Assembly: GCF_019880635.1 (NCBI RefSeq)
Contig: NZ_JAINVX010000005.1
Coordinates: 186,001 to 250,000 of the forward strand
Reading direction: 5' to 3'
Length of the DNA: 64,000 nt
DNA from: Hanstruepera marina
GTDB taxonomy: Bacteria; Bacteroidota; Bacteroidia; Flavobacteriales; Flavobacteriaceae
The notes under the pieces are model-generated. The model was given only the letters and a program-made list of their open reading frames with translations. It was not told the DNA's origin and ran no database searches. The position numbers were made by a program, and so were the translations under genes. Below are positions 26,045-34,652 of this stretch, piece by piece. The first letter of the stretch is position 1; the number at the start of each line of letters is the position of its first letter.

Positions 26045-26752
26045 ATGAATAAAAAGCTCATAAAAAGAAACGTCATACTTGGTGTATTGTTCTTACTTCC
26101 AGTTATGTTTGTTTTAATTTTATCATTATCAAAGGACAATTATAACACCTTGGATATTGTAAAGGAAAACGTTGTAGAGTTGCCTAAAAATAACGCTAAT
26201 GTACAGCTCGAAGGGCATATTACCGTTTTAGCTTTTTTAGGAAAAAAACCGTTAGATAAAGTTATTTCAGCATCAAACTTAAAAGAGTTGGTTTACGATA
26301 AGTTTAAAGGCTTTAAAAAATTTCAAATAGTAGCTGTTGCAACTTCAGACGCTCAAAAAGATGCAGAAGAATTGTACAAAGAGATTGCAACATATGAAGA
26401 TTTAAGGTTTTGGCATTTTGTGTATGCAAATGAAGATGAGATTCTAAAAACTTTTAAGGGATTAAAAGCAGATTTCGAATTAGATTCCAATTTATCAACA
26501 GATAATGTGTTTATAATAGATACAGATTTAAACCAGAGAGGAAGAATAGATGATAGAACAGATAATGAAAAAGCTAAAGATAAACCGGTCTATGGTTTAA
26601 ATTCCTATGACTGCATTGAGGTTGCAGTAATAAAGAATAAAATGGGTTCAGAAGATTTACGTGTTTTGTTTACTGAGTACAGGCAAAAGCGAAAAGGAAA
26701 TTTTGACTCAACATCTAGAAGAGCTAACGATTTAAACGAAAGTAATGAGTAA
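26045..26752 (+). CDS. Membrane-anchored thioredoxin-fold protein, SCO-like but without copper ligands
   Basis: 235 residues. An N-terminal membrane anchor (NVILGVLFLLPVMFVLILSL) is followed by a domain that parallels the next gene: strand-helix GHITVLAFLGKKPLDK, DKFKGFKKFQIVAVAT, and the late strand DNVFIIDTDLNQRGRIDDR matching the FALIDKHGFIRSRKDE of SCO. The CxxxC site is absent (FLGKKPLDKV in its place), and so is the SCO histidine. I infer a degenerate SCO paralogue that may act as a partner or scaffold in CuA or oxidase assembly. It overlaps the real SCO gene by 8 nt. Confidence 0.75.
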   Translation: MNKKLIKRNVILGVLFLLPVMFVLILSLSKDNYNTLDIVKENVVELPKNNANVQLEGHITVLAFLGKKPLDKVISASNLKELVYDKFKGFKKFQIVAVATSDAQKDAEELYKEIATYEDLRFWHFVYANEDEILKTFKGLKADFELDSNLSTDNVFIIDTDLNQRGRIDDRTDNEKAKDKPVYGLNSYDCIEVAVIKNKMGSEDLRVLFTEYRQKRKGNFDSTSRRANDLNESNE

Positions 26753-27497
26753 AAAACAAAACTATTCATTTGTTGGTATCGCCTTTATAATATTGGTGTT
26801 CGGAATAATTTTTATTCCTAGAATTGTAGATCGCATATCAAATGGAGATACGGTTCGTAGTGATAGTAGAAGTCAGAATGTTGCAAATGGAGATGTTAAT
26901 TCTACCAAGTCAGACCTTGTATTTTTAAATATAAATGGTGCCCCAAAAAAAGTGCCTGAATTTAGCTTTACAAACCAAGAAGGTAAAATTATTACAGATA
27001 AAGACTATTTAGGGAAAGTGTATGTTGTTGAATTCTTTTTTACAACCTGTCCAACAATTTGTCCACGAATGAATAAAAACTTAATTGAAATTCAAGATGA
27101 ATTTAAAGGTCTAGAAAATTTTGGTGTAGCATCATTTACCATTACACCTGAAATTGATACACCTGAAGTCTTGAAAGCCTATGCCGAAAGATATGGTATA
27201 ACAAATTCAAATTGGCATTTAATGACAGGGGAGGAAGAAAAAATCTACGAATTAGCTAATGTAGGTTTTAATATTTATGTTGGAAAAGATGATAGTGTAG
27301 AAGCAGGTTTTGAGCATTCAGGCAATTTTGCACTCATAGATAAGCACGGGTTTATTCGATCAAGGAAGGATGAGTTTGGAAACCCTAAGATTTTTTATGC
27401 AGGCATTATAAGTGAAGAAGAACAAGTTGATGACGATGGTATGAAAGAAGAAATAAGTATGTTAAAAGAAGACATCGCTAAACTACTAAAAGAGTAA
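26745..27497 (+). CDS. SCO family copper chaperone / thiol oxidoreductase for oxidase assembly
   Basis: 250 residues with an N-terminal membrane anchor (FVGIAFIILVFGIIFIP) and a periplasmic thioredoxin-like domain. It carries the copper-binding FFTTCPTICPRMN (C102, C106) and the third ligand H191 in GFEHSGNFALID. SCO proteins deliver or reduce copper for the CuA centre of cytochrome oxidase. A charged C-terminal helix (MKEEISMLKEDIAKLLKE) follows the domain. It overlaps the degenerate paralogue upstream by 8 nt, and the DUF420 gene begins 5 nt downstream, so all three are probably translated together. Confidence 0.93.
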   Translation: MSKKQNYSFVGIAFIILVFGIIFIPRIVDRISNGDTVRSDSRSQNVANGDVNSTKSDLVFLNINGAPKKVPEFSFTNQEGKIITDKDYLGKVYVVEFFFTTCPTICPRMNKNLIEIQDEFKGLENFGVASFTITPEIDTPEVLKAYAERYGITNSNWHLMTGEEEKIYELANVGFNIYVGKDDSVEAGFEHSGNFALIDKHGFIRSRKDEFGNPKIFYAGIISEEEQVDDDGMKEEISMLKEDIAKLLKE

Positions 27498-27502
27498 TAG
27501 TA

Positions 27503-28027
27503 ATGAATAACGTAAGCGCAGAAAGCAAAAAATATAATAAATGGATTGTAGTTTTATCTATAGTTATTCCAATAGTAGTGGCCGCTTTATTTGGGGTAAG
27601 ATTAGATGTTGAATTACCTGTGTTTTTACCTCCAATTTATGCTACAATTAATGCAATTACTGCTTTGGTTTTGGTACTTGCATTTATTTCAATCATTAAC
27701 GGAAAGCGTAAGATGCATGAAAGATTAATGAAGTTTGCCATTATTTTGTCTGTGGTGTTTTTGCTTATGTATGTAGCCTATCACATGACTAGCGATTCAA
27801 CTAAATATGGAGGAGAAGGATTTATGCGTTATTTTTATTTTACAGTGTTGGTTTCTCATATTTTAATGTCAATTATAATCATACCTTTTGTATTAATAAC
27901 CTATGTTCGGGCAATTACAAACGATTTTGAAAGACATAAAAAAATAGCACGATACACATTTCCATTATGGTTATTTGTGGCTATTTCAGGGGTTGTAGTT
28001 TATATCATGATTTCACCTTATTATTAA
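27503..28027 (+). CDS. DUF420 membrane protein, oxidase-associated
   Basis: 174 residues with about five membrane helices and conserved histidines in KRKMHERLMKFA, AYHMT, LVSHILMS and FERHKKIARYTFPLW. This family (DUF420, related to Bacillus YozB/CtaM) is associated with maturation of aa3-type oxidases. The histidine pattern within the membrane would suit heme or metal contact. Position 5 nt after SCO supports an assembly role. Confidence 0.88.
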   Translation: MNNVSAESKKYNKWIVVLSIVIPIVVAALFGVRLDVELPVFLPPIYATINAITALVLVLAFISIINGKRKMHERLMKFAIILSVVFLLMYVAYHMTSDSTKYGGEGFMRYFYFTVLVSHILMSIIIIPFVLITYVRAITNDFERHKKIARYTFPLWLFVAISGVVVYIMISPYY

Positions 28028-28031
28028 AATA

Positions 28032-28259
28032 TTGAAAAAAATTATCTTCATAGCACTCATTGTATTTCTTTTCAGTACCCCTTCTGAAGCACAATGTGCT
28101 ATGTGCCGAGCTGTTTTAGAAAGCGAAGAAGGTCAGGGTGTAGCCAAAGGAATAAACGATGGGATTATTTACTTAATGGCTGTGCCTTACATACTTATAG
28201 GCGGTTTAGGCTTCTTAATTTATAAAAAGTTTAACAAGACTAAAAAAGACAAGCCTTAA
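28032..28259 (+). CDS. Small secreted-membrane protein with CxxC motif
   Basis: 75 residues from a TTG start. It has a signal-like N-terminus (KKIIFIALIVFLFSTPSEA), then QCAMCRAVLESEEG with a CxxC pair right after the cleavage region, then a membrane segment (LMAVPYILIGGLGFLIY) and a basic tail (KKFNKTKKDKP). It lies 4 nt after the DUF420 gene at the end of the oxidase assembly run. A role in redox or metal handling for oxidase assembly is inferred from the CxxC and position only. I know similar short ORFs in this place in other Bacteroidota but no assigned function. Confidence 0.72.
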   Translation: MKKIIFIALIVFLFSTPSEAQCAMCRAVLESEEGQGVAKGINDGIIYLMAVPYILIGGLGFLIYKKFNKTKKDKP

Positions 28260-28267
28260 TTAATATT

Positions 28268-28275
28268 TACTTTTG
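28268..28275 (+). promoter_or_regulatory. Possible -7 box for efflux operon (TACTTTTG)
   Basis: TACTTTTG fits TAnnTTTG and lies 66 nt before the ATG of the ABC ATPase gene, so the operon would have an untranslated leader of about 60 nt. Confidence 0.5.
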
Positions 28276-28341
28276 TTGTAACATTTTTTCCTTTAGGTAG
28301 TCTAACTAATAACATAAAGGGAAATAAACCAAAAGTAAATT

Positions 28342-29043
28342 ATGCTAACCATAAAAAAACTGCACAAATCTTACCCAATTGGAGATAGAAGTTTACATGT
28401 TTTAAAAGGAATAGACCTTTCTGTAGATGAAGGCGAAATGGTTGCCATTATGGGTTCTTCAGGATCGGGTAAATCTACTTTACTGAATATTATAGGCATG
28501 CTTGATGAGGCTGATGAAGGCGAATATATTTTAGATGGTGTCACCATCAAGAATCTTACCGAAAAGAAAGCAGCTATATATAGAAATAAGTTTTTAGGCT
28601 TTATTTTTCAGTCGTTCAATCTAATCAATTATAAAACAGCCCAAGAAAATGTTACTTTGCCCTTGTATTATCAGGGATTAAAGCGAAAAGAGCGCCAAGA
28701 AAAGTCTTTATTTCATTTAGAAAAAGTTGGGTTACGTGATTGGGCAGACCACCATCCAAGTGAGTTGTCTGGTGGGCAAAAACAACGTGTAGCTATTGCA
28801 CGTGCATTGGCTGCAAACCCTAAATTGCTTTTGGCTGATGAACCCACAGGTGCATTAGATACCAAAACTTCGTACGAAATTATGGCTTTCCTGCAACAAT
28901 TAAATGATGAGGGAAAAACACTTTTAATTGTAACCCACGAAGAAGATATAGCCAATATGTGTAAGCGTATTGTACGCCTTAAGGATGGTGTGATAATGGA
29001 GGATGTTAAAGTAGATCAAGTAAGAGCAGAACAGTATGTTTGA
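28342..29043 (+). CDS. ABC transporter ATPase (MacB/LolD type)
   Basis: 233 residues with Walker A GSSGSGKST (38-46), the signature LSGGQKQRVAIARAL, Walker B LLLADEPTGALD and a switch histidine in VTHEEDIA. The closest group is the LolD/MacB-type ATPases that work with FtsX-like permeases in mechanotransmission transporters. It heads a five-gene run with two permeases, a HlyD adaptor and a TolC channel. The end overlaps the first permease by 8 nt. Confidence 0.94.
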   Translation: MLTIKKLHKSYPIGDRSLHVLKGIDLSVDEGEMVAIMGSSGSGKSTLLNIIGMLDEADEGEYILDGVTIKNLTEKKAAIYRNKFLGFIFQSFNLINYKTAQENVTLPLYYQGLKRKERQEKSLFHLEKVGLRDWADHHPSELSGGQKQRVAIARALAANPKLLLADEPTGALDTKTSYEIMAFLQQLNDEGKTLLIVTHEEDIANMCKRIVRLKDGVIMEDVKVDQVRAEQYV

Positions 29044-30265
29044 TAGAGATCTTTGGCGGGAAATACTTCAAAGTATTAATAAAAACAGAACCAGAAGCTT
29101 ACTCTCTGGTTTTACCGTTGCATTTGCCATATTATTGTTTGCCATATTATTTGGTTTGGCAAAAGGCCTGGAAAACACTTTTGCTGAAGCATTTGTTGAC
29201 GATGCTAATAATTCAATTTTTATACAATCTGGTAGAACTACAAAAGCAAACAAAGGCCTGCAGGCAGGTAGACGTATTCAATTTAAAAATGAAGATTACG
29301 ATTATTTAAAAGAAGATTTTGGTGACGACGTACAATATATTACGTCACGAATTTACAGGAATGTAACTGCTTCTTTCCGAAACGAAAAGGACAACTATTC
29401 GGTTCGCGCAGTACATCCTGATCATCAATATCTTGAAAAAACCTTAATGAAAGAAGGTAGATATATCAATCAGCTAGATATTGATAATGAAACCAAAGTG
29501 GTGGTTATTGGTCGTTTGGTTGAAGAGGATTTATTCCTTAAAACAACAGCTCTTGGCAAGTATCTTAATATGAATGGTATTCAGTTTAAGGTTGTAGGTG
29601 TTTTTACAGATGATGGAGGCGATAATGAAGAGCGTTTAATTTACATGCCTGTATCAACGGCTCAACGCATTTATGGTAATAATGATTATGTTGATCAAAT
29701 TAACCTAACCTATAATCCGGATATGGATTTTGATGAAGCCATTTCGTTTGGAAGATTGATTACCGATAAAATGAAGGAACGTTTTGATGTTGCTGATGAT
29801 GACCAAAGAGCCATTAGGGTAAGAAATATGGCAGAGGGGACTAAAGCTGTTGGACAAATGACATTTGCTTTAGGAATTATAATTTTAGTAATAGGGTTTG
29901 GAACCCTAATAGCCGGAATTGTGGGTATTAGTAATATCATGATATTTATTGTAAAAGATAGAACAAAAGAGCTTGGTATTCGTAAAGCATTGGGTGCATC
30001 ACCACGTTCAATTGTATCCATTATCTTATTAGAGTCAATTTTAATTACAGCTATTGCAGGATATGTAGGATTGTTAATGGGAGTTGGGGTATTAAGATTA
30101 GCTGAACCTATGTTAGAGACCTATTTTATTAAAGACCCAGGAGTTAGTACCACGCTTATTGTTAGTGCTACCATAACCTTAATTGTAGCAGGAGGAATTG
30201 CGGGATATTTGCCAGCGAAAAAAGCATCACGTATTAAACCAATAGTAGCCTTAAGAGACGATTAG
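29036..30265 (+). CDS. ABC transporter permease, FtsX/MacB type (1)
   Basis: 409 residues with one N-terminal membrane helix, a periplasmic MacB-PCD-like domain (about 45-270), and three C-terminal helices. These include the family motif MIFIVKDRTKELGIRKALGASP and end KKASRIKPIVALRDD. In this class, ATP hydrolysis moves the periplasmic domain rather than carrying substrate through the membrane. It overlaps the ATPase by 8 nt, and the next permease begins 2 nt after its stop, suggesting a heterodimeric transporter. Confidence 0.93.
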   Translation: MFDRDLWREILQSINKNRTRSLLSGFTVAFAILLFAILFGLAKGLENTFAEAFVDDANNSIFIQSGRTTKANKGLQAGRRIQFKNEDYDYLKEDFGDDVQYITSRIYRNVTASFRNEKDNYSVRAVHPDHQYLEKTLMKEGRYINQLDIDNETKVVVIGRLVEEDLFLKTTALGKYLNMNGIQFKVVGVFTDDGGDNEERLIYMPVSTAQRIYGNNDYVDQINLTYNPDMDFDEAISFGRLITDKMKERFDVADDDQRAIRVRNMAEGTKAVGQMTFALGIIILVIGFGTLIAGIVGISNIMIFIVKDRTKELGIRKALGASPRSIVSIILLESILITAIAGYVGLLMGVGVLRLAEPMLETYFIKDPGVSTTLIVSATITLIVAGGIAGYLPAKKASRIKPIVALRDD

Positions 30266-30266
30266 T

Positions 30267-31511
30267 ATGTTTAAGTTTTTATTTGAAAGAGATACTTGGC
30301 AAGAAGTATTTGATAGTCTTAACAAAAACAAATTGCGTTCCATATTAACTATGGTAGGTGTTTGGTGGGGAATTTTGTTGTTAATAGCATTATTGGGTTC
30401 TGCACGTGGATTGGAAAATTCATTTAATAGACTTTTTGGAAGTTTTGCAACTAATAGTGTTTTTATTTGGGGGCAAAGTACTAGTAAACCTTTTAAAGGC
30501 TTTCAAGAAGGTAAACGTGTTAGGTTGTCTTTAACTGATGCGAAAAAAGTAGAAGAAAATATAGAAGGTATTGAATTTGTTATTCCAAGAAATCAAAATC
30601 AAGGCTTGGTTGTTAGGGGAGAATTGTCCGGTACTTTTGGAATTAATGGCGATTATCCCTTGTTAGACAAGGTACAGAAAGTAAACTTAATGCATGGACG
30701 CTTTATTAACCAAAATGATATTGACAACAGAAAAAAAGTAGCTGTAATTTCTGAAAGTATTTACAAGCAGGTTTTTGAAAAAGACGAAGAGGCCATAGGA
30801 GAGTTAATCCAAATTAATGGCATGAATTTTATGGTTGTTGGTTTGTTTGAGGATTCCAATATTAATATGGGACCAAGAACCGAGATTCATATTCCTTTTA
30901 CAACGTTTCAGCAAATCTACAATCAAGGTGACCAGATTGGATGGATGATGATTACTGGAAAACCTGAATATGATATTAGGCAAATTGAAGAAGACTCTAA
31001 ATTAATGCTGAAAAACTTAAATAAAATTCATCCACAAGATAAACGAGCCTTTGGTAGCTTTAATTTAGGTAGTGAATTTGCTAAAATGACAGGGTTTTTA
31101 ACAGGTATGCAGTTTCTAACGTGGTTTGTGGGAATTGCAACACTTATTGCAGGTGTTTTTGCCATTGGAAATATCCTTCTTATTACGGTTAAAGAGCGAA
31201 CCAAAGAAATTGGTGTAAGACGCGCTTTAGGAGCCACGCCATTTGAAATTAAAAGGCAAATTGTAGTAGAAGCTGTTACCTTAACGCTAATAGCAGGTTT
31301 TTTTGGAATAATAAGTGGTGGTTGGATTTTAATTGCGTTGGATTCAGCTTTTGGGCAAGGTCCAGATGCTACAATTGTAAACGCATCAGTATCAATTGCA
31401 GTGGTTTTTGTAGCCATCATCATATTAGTAATACTAGGAACATTAATAGGTTTGATACCTGCGTTTAAAGCGACGAGTATTAAACCAATAGAAGCCTTAA
31501 GAGAAGAATAG
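30267..31511 (+). CDS. ABC transporter permease, FtsX/MacB type (2)
   Basis: 414 residues, paralogous to the preceding permease: the same four-helix layout, periplasmic domain, LLITVKERTKEIGVRRALGATP motif and KATSIKPIEALREE end. The N-terminal helix is unusually Trp-rich (MVGVWWGILLLIALLG). The two permeases differ enough that they probably form a heterodimer rather than redundant copies. The adaptor gene follows after 22 nt. Confidence 0.93.
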   Translation: MFKFLFERDTWQEVFDSLNKNKLRSILTMVGVWWGILLLIALLGSARGLENSFNRLFGSFATNSVFIWGQSTSKPFKGFQEGKRVRLSLTDAKKVEENIEGIEFVIPRNQNQGLVVRGELSGTFGINGDYPLLDKVQKVNLMHGRFINQNDIDNRKKVAVISESIYKQVFEKDEEAIGELIQINGMNFMVVGLFEDSNINMGPRTEIHIPFTTFQQIYNQGDQIGWMMITGKPEYDIRQIEEDSKLMLKNLNKIHPQDKRAFGSFNLGSEFAKMTGFLTGMQFLTWFVGIATLIAGVFAIGNILLITVKERTKEIGVRRALGATPFEIKRQIVVEAVTLTLIAGFFGIISGGWILIALDSAFGQGPDATIVNASVSIAVVFVAIIILVILGTLIGLIPAFKATSIKPIEALREE

Positions 31512-31533
31512 AATAATCAATCATAAATTTAAA

Positions 31534-32643
31534 ATGAACAAAACAGTAAAAATAATCATTGGTATAGTACTATTGGTGCTATTTGTCTGGGTAATAAAAT
31601 ATTTTAAAGACTCAAATTCTAAAGAAATTGAAGAGTTTAAAGTAGAAGAGCCTTTTTATACCTCTATTAATACCAAAGTGGTAGCGACAGGAAAGTTAAA
31701 TCCTGAAGAAGAAATTGAATTAAAACCTCAAATTTCTGGGATTGTCGATAAAATTTTAGTCGAAGAGGGAGACATTGTTAAGAAAGGCGACCTTATTGCT
31801 AAAATTCGTGTCGTGCCAAATGAGCAGACTTTAGTTAGCGCGCGTAGTCGTATAAACACCGCGCAATTGTCTTATGATAATACAAAAATACTTTATGATA
31901 GAAATAAAGCATTATTTGAAAAAGGTGTTATTTCAAAACAAGATTTTGAAAACAGTGAGTTGTCTTTTAATCAAGCAAAAGAAACATTAAGACAAGCACA
32001 AAACGATTTTCAAATCATTAAACAAGGATCTTTATCAGGAGGAAGCTCTGCAAATACAAACATTGTTGCCCAAATACCTGGAACAGTTTTAGAAATTCCA
32101 ATTCGTGAAGGAGATCAAGTAATTGAGAGTAATAACTTTAATGCCGGAACAACCATTGCTACTGTGGCAGATATGAGCAAAATGATTTTTGAAGGAAAAG
32201 TCGATGAAGCCGAAGTTGGAAAACTGGAAGAAGGAAAAGAAATTATTGTAGTTTTAGGAGCAATAAACCAACAAGAATTCCCTGCAAAATTAACCTTTGT
32301 AGCACCAAAAGGAATTGAAGAAAATGGAGCTGTACAGTTTACTATCAAGGCTGATGTTGAAGTAGAACAGTCAACTAAAATAAGAGCAGGATATAGTGCC
32401 AATGCAGAAATTGATTTAGAAAGTAAAGATAGTATTTTGGTTGTAAAAGAGTCGTTATTACAATTTAACAGAATTACTGAAAAGCCTTTTGTAGAGATAT
32501 TAAAAGAAGATGGCACTTACGAAGAGAAATATGTGGAAACTGGAATTTCAGACGGTATAAACATTGAAATTAAAGATGGTGTAAGTGAAGGCGATAAAAT
32601 AAAAGTATGGAACAAAGCATCAAAAGACAATGAAGATGAATAA
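31534..32643 (+). CDS. HlyD/MacA-type periplasmic efflux adaptor
   Basis: 369 residues. It has an N-terminal membrane anchor (IIIGIVLLVLFVWVIKYF), a lipoyl/barrel-sandwich half (KPQISGIVDKILVEEGDIVKKGDLIAKI), an alpha-helical hairpin (about 95-165), the second lipoyl half (VAQIPGTVLEIPIREGDQV) and beta-barrel domains. It bridges the inner-membrane permeases to the outer-membrane TolC channel. Its last 14 nt overlap the TolC gene. Confidence 0.93.
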   Translation: MNKTVKIIIGIVLLVLFVWVIKYFKDSNSKEIEEFKVEEPFYTSINTKVVATGKLNPEEEIELKPQISGIVDKILVEEGDIVKKGDLIAKIRVVPNEQTLVSARSRINTAQLSYDNTKILYDRNKALFEKGVISKQDFENSELSFNQAKETLRQAQNDFQIIKQGSLSGGSSANTNIVAQIPGTVLEIPIREGDQVIESNNFNAGTTIATVADMSKMIFEGKVDEAEVGKLEEGKEIIVVLGAINQQEFPAKLTFVAPKGIEENGAVQFTIKADVEVEQSTKIRAGYSANAEIDLESKDSILVVKESLLQFNRITEKPFVEILKEDGTYEEKYVETGISDGINIEIKDGVSEGDKIKVWNKASKDNEDE

Positions 32644-33970
32644 CATAAGAATTGTAATAGTTTTTACAGTAATAGTATTCTCATACCTAAACTCTTTTGC
32701 TCAAGAACAAAAAGTTTGGACATTAGAAGAGTGCGTGAATTATGCTATTGAAAACAATATTTCTGTGCAACAAGGCGAGAATACATTATTGATTAATGAA
32801 CAGGATGTAATTGCCAGAAATGGAAGTAGGTTGCCCTCTTTGGATTTTAGTGGAAGACAAGGTTTAACGTTAGGTAACCAGGAAATATTTCCAGGGCAAT
32901 TTGTTGACCGAACAGCTAATAGTACAAACTTGGGAATTAATGTAAATCAAACTATTTTTAATGGTTTTAGACTTACAAATTTATACAAGCAATCACAATT
33001 AACTCTTGAACGTAATCAGTTAGAATTAAATAGGATAAGAGATAATATTTCCTTAAACGTTGTAAATTCATATCTAAACGTATTATTTAACAAGGAGAAT
33101 TTAGAAGTTGCACGTGCTCAATTAGAATTCACTAAAAAGCAACTTGAACAAACTAAAGAGTTAGTGGATGCGGGCTCGCAACCCAGAGTAAATGTTTATG
33201 ATGTTGAAGCTACATTAAGTAGTGATGAGCAAAATTTAACAGTAGCTGAAAATAACTATAATTTGGCCATTTTATCTTTATCTCAATTATTACAATTACC
33301 TTATGAGGGATTTGAAGTTCAAATTATAGAAATTGATAGCCCATCTGCAGCATTAATGTATAGTGATATTAATCAGATTTTAGATTATGCTTTTGATAAC
33401 CGTTACGAAATTAAGGTTGCAGAAAAGGATATTGAAAGCGCAGAATTAAGTACAAAAATTTCAAAAAGTGGTTTCCTTCCTATTGTGTCATTTAACTATG
33501 GATTTGGCACTAACGTATTCTATACCAACTTAAGAGATGATGAGGCCTCATTTGTTGATCAGTTAAACGATAATAAATCACAAAGTTTTGGCTTGAGTTT
33601 AAGGGTTCCAATTTTTTCTCAATTCCAAAATAAAACTGCTGTTGCGCAAGCGCAAATTCGTGAGGACAATGCAAAGCTGAATTTAGAACAAGCTAAACTA
33701 GATTTAGAGAGTAATATACAAAGAGCTTTTACTGATGCGCAAGCGGCTTTAAAGGCCTACGAAGCTGCTAAAAAATCAGTAGCGGCTCAAAAATTGGCCT
33801 TTGAAAACTCACAAGAGCGCTATTCACTTGGCGATATGAATTCTTTTAATTTAGAACAATCTAGAATTCAACTTATAAATGCTCAATCACGTTTAATAAA
33901 TGCGAAATATGATTTTGTATTTAAAACAAAAGTATTAGATTTCTATTTAGGAAAACCTATAACCCAATAA
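32630..33970 (+). CDS. TolC family outer-membrane efflux channel
   Basis: 446 residues. It has a signal peptide (ending near YLNSFAQ), WTLEECVNYAIENN at the mature start, two repeated helical-hairpin/strand units with long Ala/Gln/Glu-rich helices, and the trimeric-channel pattern of outer-membrane efflux proteins. It is the last member of the MacAB-TolC-like operon. I kept ATG 32630; ATG 32636 is equally possible and changes only two residues. The tsaB start is 4 nt after its stop, so the tRNA-modification gene may depend on this transcript. Confidence 0.93.
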   Translation: MKMNNIRIVIVFTVIVFSYLNSFAQEQKVWTLEECVNYAIENNISVQQGENTLLINEQDVIARNGSRLPSLDFSGRQGLTLGNQEIFPGQFVDRTANSTNLGINVNQTIFNGFRLTNLYKQSQLTLERNQLELNRIRDNISLNVVNSYLNVLFNKENLEVARAQLEFTKKQLEQTKELVDAGSQPRVNVYDVEATLSSDEQNLTVAENNYNLAILSLSQLLQLPYEGFEVQIIEIDSPSAALMYSDINQILDYAFDNRYEIKVAEKDIESAELSTKISKSGFLPIVSFNYGFGTNVFYTNLRDDEASFVDQLNDNKSQSFGLSLRVPIFSQFQNKTAVAQAQIREDNAKLNLEQAKLDLESNIQRAFTDAQAALKAYEAAKKSVAAQKLAFENSQERYSLGDMNSFNLEQSRIQLINAQSRLINAKYDFVFKTKVLDFYLGKPITQ

Positions 33971-33974
33971 GTAC

Positions 33975-34652
33975 GTGTCAATACTATTAAGTATAGAAAC
34001 AGCAACAACAAATTGTTCGGTCTCTCTTTCAAAAGAAGGAGAGACTTTTGCATTGTTAGAAGATTATAATAACAATTATTCTCATGCTGAACGGTTGCAT
34101 GTTTTTATTGAACAAATACTTCAAGAAAATAATATTTCAAAATCAGATTTGGTGGCTGTTGCGGTTAGTAAAGGTCCAGGTTCATACACAGGATTACGTA
34201 TAGGGGTTTCTGCGGCAAAAGGCCTGTGCTTTGCACTAGGAATACCATTGATAGCCGTACCGACTTTAGAATCTTTAGCACATCAGGTAGTTGTAAAAGA
34301 AGGTGTCATTATTCCATTATTGGATGCTAGACGCATGGAAGTGTATTCGGCAGTTTATCAAGCAGATTATAATCCCATTCGTAATACCGATGCCGAAATT
34401 TTAACTGAAACTATTTATTTAAATTATTTAAAGGATTCTCCGGTATACTTTATTGGAAATGGTGTAGAAAAAGCTAAAAACATCATCAAGCATGATAATG
34501 CTTTTTTTATTGATGGTAAACTACCGTCTGCTAATGAAATAAGTGCAATAGCATATAATAAGTACAAAAAAAACGACATCGAAGATGTCGCTTATTTTGA
34601 ACCGTATTATTTAAAAGATTTTGTGGCTTTAAAGCCAAAGCCAAAATCGTAA
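33975..34652 (+). CDS. tsaB: tRNA t6A37 biosynthesis protein TsaB
   Basis: 225 residues. TsaB is the non-catalytic partner of TsaD in making threonylcarbamoyl-adenosine at tRNA position 37. The N-terminal ASKHA-type fold is visible: MSILLSIETATTNCSVSL, then VSKGPGSYTGLRIGVSAAKGL, then LLDARRMEVYSAVY. The start is GTG 33975. The TAA stop abuts the stop of convergent mscS with no base between. The coding sequence near its end contains a perfect hairpin that works as a terminator on the other strand. Confidence 0.93.
   Translation: MSILLSIETATTNCSVSLSKEGETFALLEDYNNNYSHAERLHVFIEQILQENNISKSDLVAVAVSKGPGSYTGLRIGVSAAKGLCFALGIPLIAVPTLESLAHQVVVKEGVIIPLLDARRMEVYSAVYQADYNPIRNTDAEILTETIYLNYLKDSPVYFIGNGVEKAKNIIKHDNAFFIDGKLPSANEISAIAYNKYKKNDIEDVAYFEPYYLKDFVALKPKPKS
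34566..34590 (-). terminator. mscS terminator embedded in tsaB coding sequence
   Basis: Read on the minus strand, CGACATC-TTC-GATGTCG is followed by eight Ts (plus-strand A run 34566-34573). It lies 63 nt past the mscS stop, inside the tsaB frame. Confidence 0.8.

Noticed and set aside
31028-31423. 131-codon antisense frame inside the second permease
   Set aside because: Translation mirrors the permease codons; no promoter or family resemblance.
32115-32516. 133-codon antisense frame inside the HlyD adaptor
   Set aside because: Shadow frame of a well-supported gene; Ser-rich with no motif.
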